Shown: positions 12,219 to 14,383 of the stretch, piece by piece
Numbering within the stretch: position 1 is the stretch's first letter
Layout of the letters: every line of letters begins with the position of its first letter
Source of the DNA: Desulfatirhabdium butyrativorans
Lineage (GTDB): Bacteria > Desulfobacterota > Desulfobacteria > Desulfobacterales > JAIFKL01
Assembly: GCA_022736535.1 (NCBI GenBank)
Contig: DZCT01000078.1
Location: forward strand, 1-14,383
Length of the DNA: 14,383 nucleotides
Direction: 5' to 3'
Translations under genes and position numbers: made by a program
Notes under the pieces: generated by a model
Seen by the model: the letters and a program-made list of their open reading frames with translations, nothing else
Databases searched by the model: none
Told to the model about the DNA's origin: nothing

Positions 12219-12402
12219 GCAATTCATGCCCGCCCCACATAAATACCGACCGCATGTAGGGGTAAGCCCCCGTGCTTATCCTGTGGGAAGAGTGAGCATT
12301 TCATGCCCGCGCCCCACATAAATACCGACCGCATGTAGGGGTAAGCCCCCGTGCTTACCCTTATCGTAGCATAAAGGGCAACCACAGGGGGTTGCCCCTA
12401 CG
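12219..12402. repeat. Two tandem units of about 77 bp plus inverted half-unit
   Basis: GCAATTCATGCCCG and so on (12219-12295) is repeated at 12296-12372, sharing CCCACATAAATACCGACCGC and ATGTAGGGGTAAGCCCCCGT. The second unit is followed by GGGCAACCACAGGGGGTTGC, which is roughly complementary to its GTAGGGGTAAGCCC part. It fills the gap between the DUF1566 gene and ccsA; no gene or clear promoter is visible. Confidence 0.65.
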
Positions 12403-12418
12403 GTTAAAAAATTCCAAC

Positions 12419-13222
12419 TTATTGAGCAGTTAAAACTTGCAGACCTTTAATAATGCACGGCAGATCATTACAGCCGCCGGCGCTTCCCGCTTTAATGGAA
12501 AACAGACCCTGTGTAATCGTTTTAGCTTTTGTTCCGGTTCCGGTCTCTATTTTCAGCATACAATTGTCAGAAGCAGGTCCCGTTACGGTCCAAACCAAGC
12601 TGAAACTGTTCGGCATTTCTCCGCTAATTTCCACATAAGTGCCGTCTTTGCCGCCTTCCCGTGAGATATATACTTTTGCGTCTGTAGCGGCGGTATCCCA
12701 CGATATGGGAAGAAATTGCCCCACGGACCAGGTTGAAGACTGTGCAGGCATGGAAACATACAGATTGCCTGTCACTTTAGGCTGGCCCCCGCGCACGGCG
12801 CGGACGTAAAAGATATCTGCTTTGGGCATACCCTCCACCATTCCATCTTTAAAGTTTATACACCAGGACTTAGAGAAGGTGGCAGCTCCCTCATCGGCTT
12901 TGGCATAGGTCGTAGATGTCCAGTAATAATCTTTTTCAGTGGTAAATTTGGAATCTACGGCCGGATCGTATTTAGTGTAATCAACAATTGACATAAGTTC
13001 CGCTTTGCTCGGCAGACGCCAGTCGCTGAAACCGCCGAAAGAAAGCGCCTCACAGGCAAGCATGGCACCTTCCCAGTTCTGTTTAACTGTATGTGTTGCC
13101 TTCTGCCACATCAGACCTGTACTTGTATCTGTAACCGTGTCTCCGCTGTCGAGAAACTCACCCCAGACAAAAGCAGGGATGATAAGCATCAGCACACAAA
13201 AGCACATCATCTTTTTTATCAT
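12419..13222 (-). CDS. Secreted DUF1566/Lcl-domain protein with Kre9/KNH-like C-terminal domain
   Basis: This 267-residue protein has a signal peptide (about 1-20: KKMMCFCVLMLIIPAFVW). Residues 28-144 form a DUF1566 (Lcl C-terminal) domain: DTSTGLMWQKA, GFSDWRLPSKAELMSIVDY, YYWTSTTYA and FYVRAVRGG. Residues 153-243 (LYVSMPAQSSTWSVGQFLPI, then ISWDTAATDAKVYI and FSLVWTVTG) look like a Kre9/KNH-type beta-sandwich, a domain of extracellular surface proteins. A short tail has a Cys pair (C251, C256). DUF1566 proteins are abundant, poorly understood exported proteins, possibly adhesive or carbohydrate-binding. AGGGAG stands about 7 bases before the ATG at 13222. It lies 140 bp after a second DUF1566 gene on the same strand. 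Substrate and partner are unknown. Confidence 0.75.
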   Translation of the reverse strand: MIKKMMCFCVLMLIIPAFVWGEFLDSGDTVTDTSTGLMWQKATHTVKQNWEGAMLACEALSFGGFSDWRLPSKAELMSIVDYTKYDPAVDSKFTTEKDYYWTSTTYAKADEGAATFSKSWCINFKDGMVEGMPKADIFYVRAVRGGQPKVTGNLYVSMPAQSSTWSVGQFLPISWDTAATDAKVYISREGGKDGTYVEISGEMPNSFSLVWTVTGPASDNCMLKIETGTGTKAKTITQGLFSIKAGSAGGCNDLPCIIKGLQVLTAQ

Positions 13223-13256
13223 GACAATCTCCCTTTAACAAACTGATTTCGAGTTA

Positions 13257-13316
13257 GCCGCCAAAATAAAAGAAGTCTCGGTCAGTTATGCTTATATCTC
13301 ATTCTTTTATTGCGGC
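13257..13316. terminator. Inverted repeat between the two DUF1566 genes
   Basis: GCCGCCAAAATAAAAGAA (13257-13274) faces TTCTTTTATTGCGGC (13302-13316) around a 27-base loop. It lies downstream of the 13362-14333 gene and upstream of the next. There is no T-run after the stem, so it is a doubtful terminator; it could be an mRNA processing or regulatory hairpin. Confidence 0.35.
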
Positions 13317-13361
13317 TTTCATTTGATAATCAGACATTCGCTTTTAAGATATGACATCTGA

Positions 13362-14333
13362 TTAGGGCTTTCGCACTGCAATCACATACTTAGTGTCTGT
13401 CTTCGCCGCACGTTTCACGCTCCCGTCGGTGAAATCCAGATAGAAAGCTTCTGCACCGAGTGTTTCAGTGCCTGTTCCTACAGTGGCTGACCAGTAGCCG
13501 CCTGTCTTCATATTCGAGAAATAGCCTGTTGCGTCTATGGCAGGTCCGGATTTGCTGGAGTCTGCAATGTATGTCAGTTCGCTGATTGTGGGAAGCCGCC
13601 AGTCGTCGTATCCTCCGAGTTTAAGAAACTTGACACCGGCGATAAAATCGGTACCGCTACTGCCGCCGGCAGATGCCCAGGTGTATGTGTTGTCTGCATG
13701 ATTGGGAGTTCCGGCAGCGACTACTTTTACCAACCACAGCAGTCCGGTTGAATTATCCTTGATCATATTCGCACCGCTCTCGGTGACTTTGGTATATGAT
13801 TTGGGGTTGATAAGATAATTGCCGTCCTGACCGTAAAGGTCTTCGTTACCTGTCCCTCTCTTATTTCTGATCGTTGCTTCGTCATCAACGGGTTGGGCGA
13901 TTCCGATACCGGGGCAGGTTATCGTGACGTCTCCCTTTGTGCTGGTATAACAACCGGTCGTAGGACAGGTGATTGATGTCGTCCGCTTGGCATCATTGTA
14001 ACATTGAATAGCATCACATGTATCCTCCACACCGTCATCGCCAAAGCATCTGCGATAGCCGAAATAGAATATCTGCTTGATTCCCTTCCCGTCATAGTCG
14101 GCATAAAATTTGGTGAATGTCGTGGCTTTACCCGAGATCTCTTTTATCACGCTGAATGTGCGCTCACAAACCACTCTTTCACCTGTTGTCGTATCTGTGC
14201 AAAGGCTCACGGTAGTGTCAACCGCCCCCAGACCGTCGTAACATGCGGTCTGTCCCGTATCAGGAACAGGTTCCGCCATCGCAAAAGCAGGCATCACCAG
14301 CATCAGCAGCAAACAAAGCATCATTTTTTTCAT
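13362..14333 (-). CDS. Secreted DUF1566/Lcl-domain protein with cysteine-rich N-terminal region
   Basis: This 323-residue protein has a signal peptide (1-20: LCLLLMLVMPAFAMA), then PVPDTGQT. Residues 31-140 hold nine cysteines and none follow. Within them a CY-x(8-10)-C unit recurs: CYNDAKRTTSITCPTTG (111-127) and CYTSTKGDVTITCPGIG (128-144). Then come EDLYGQDGNYLINPKSYTKV (164-183) and a DUF1566/Lcl domain: DNSTGLLWLVKV (193-204), GYDDWRLPTISELTYI (241-256), GGYWSATVG and YVIAVRKP at the end. It is an exported protein of unknown ligand, with disulfides likely. GGAGG lies 9 bases before the ATG at 14333. It is the complete model for the truncated PDTGQT leaders before the two HEPN genes. It probably shares a transcript with the 12419-13222 gene. 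Confidence 0.78.
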   Translation of the reverse strand: MKKMMLCLLLMLVMPAFAMAEPVPDTGQTACYDGLGAVDTTVSLCTDTTTGERVVCERTFSVIKEISGKATTFTKFYADYDGKGIKQIFYFGYRRCFGDDGVEDTCDAIQCYNDAKRTTSITCPTTGCYTSTKGDVTITCPGIGIAQPVDDEATIRNKRGTGNEDLYGQDGNYLINPKSYTKVTESGANMIKDNSTGLLWLVKVVAAGTPNHADNTYTWASAGGSSGTDFIAGVKFLKLGGYDDWRLPTISELTYIADSSKSGPAIDATGYFSNMKTGGYWSATVGTGTETLGAEAFYLDFTDGSVKRAAKTDTKYVIAVRKP

Positions 14334-14383
14334 TTGTTAAAACCTCCGTTCATTGATTGTGAATCAAAAAAACAAACAAAACC

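Overview
This window most likely comes from a sulfate-reducing member of the Desulfobacterota (Desulfobacterales-like). The main evidence is a complete set of qrcABCD-like genes, which encode the periplasmic-cytochrome:menaquinone reductase of sulfate reducers. DUF1566/Lcl-type secreted proteins carrying a PDTGQT leader, and very dense small palindromic repeats, fit that group too. The genus assignment is inference; no rRNA or tRNA gene is present. Every convincing gene lies on the minus strand.

Positions 1-4930 form an accessory region built from duplicated small modules and repeats. It holds: (a) two copies of a promoter plus small-protein module (about 248-560 and 3203-3577), each upstream of different cargo; (b) a tandemly duplicated three-part cassette (about 609-1444 and 1469-2480) of a truncated signal-peptide leader, a HEPN-domain gene and a BolA-like gene, in which the upstream HEPN copy is frameshifted and its leader is split by a 146-bp mobile element; (c) a VapBC-like pair with an intact antitoxin and a frameshifted PIN toxin; (d) a degenerate RNase H-fold, terminase-nuclease-like gene whose 3' end and upstream side are both invaded by G/C-rich repeats. 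Two copies of one non-autonomous element (2228-2373 and 3595-3783, opposite orientations) carry matching terminal inverted repeats and 3-bp TAA/TTA target duplications.

Positions 4936-11064 hold the respiratory operon. Reading on the minus strand: a candidate promoter (about 11036-11064), qrcA (multiheme cytochrome c), qrcB (molybdopterin-oxidoreductase-like, Tat-exported), qrcC (four-cluster ferredoxin-type subunit), qrcD (NrfD-like membrane subunit), then a 58-residue membrane protein with a His/Asp-rich tail, and a strong intrinsic terminator at 4936-4972. In D. vulgaris, Qrc takes electrons from periplasmic hydrogenases and formate dehydrogenases through a tetraheme cytochrome and reduces menaquinone. 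Every intergenic gap of the operon carries its own inverted-repeat element, most of them built from short 7-, 9- or 10-bp units.

Positions 11088-14383 hold a composite repeat flanked by a 14-bp direct repeat, a CcsA/ResC-type cytochrome c maturation gene (which fits with qrcA needing covalent haem), a tandem repeat block, and two secreted DUF1566/Lcl-domain proteins. One of these carries a C-terminal Kre9/KNH-like beta-sandwich domain, the other an N-terminal cysteine-rich repeat region.
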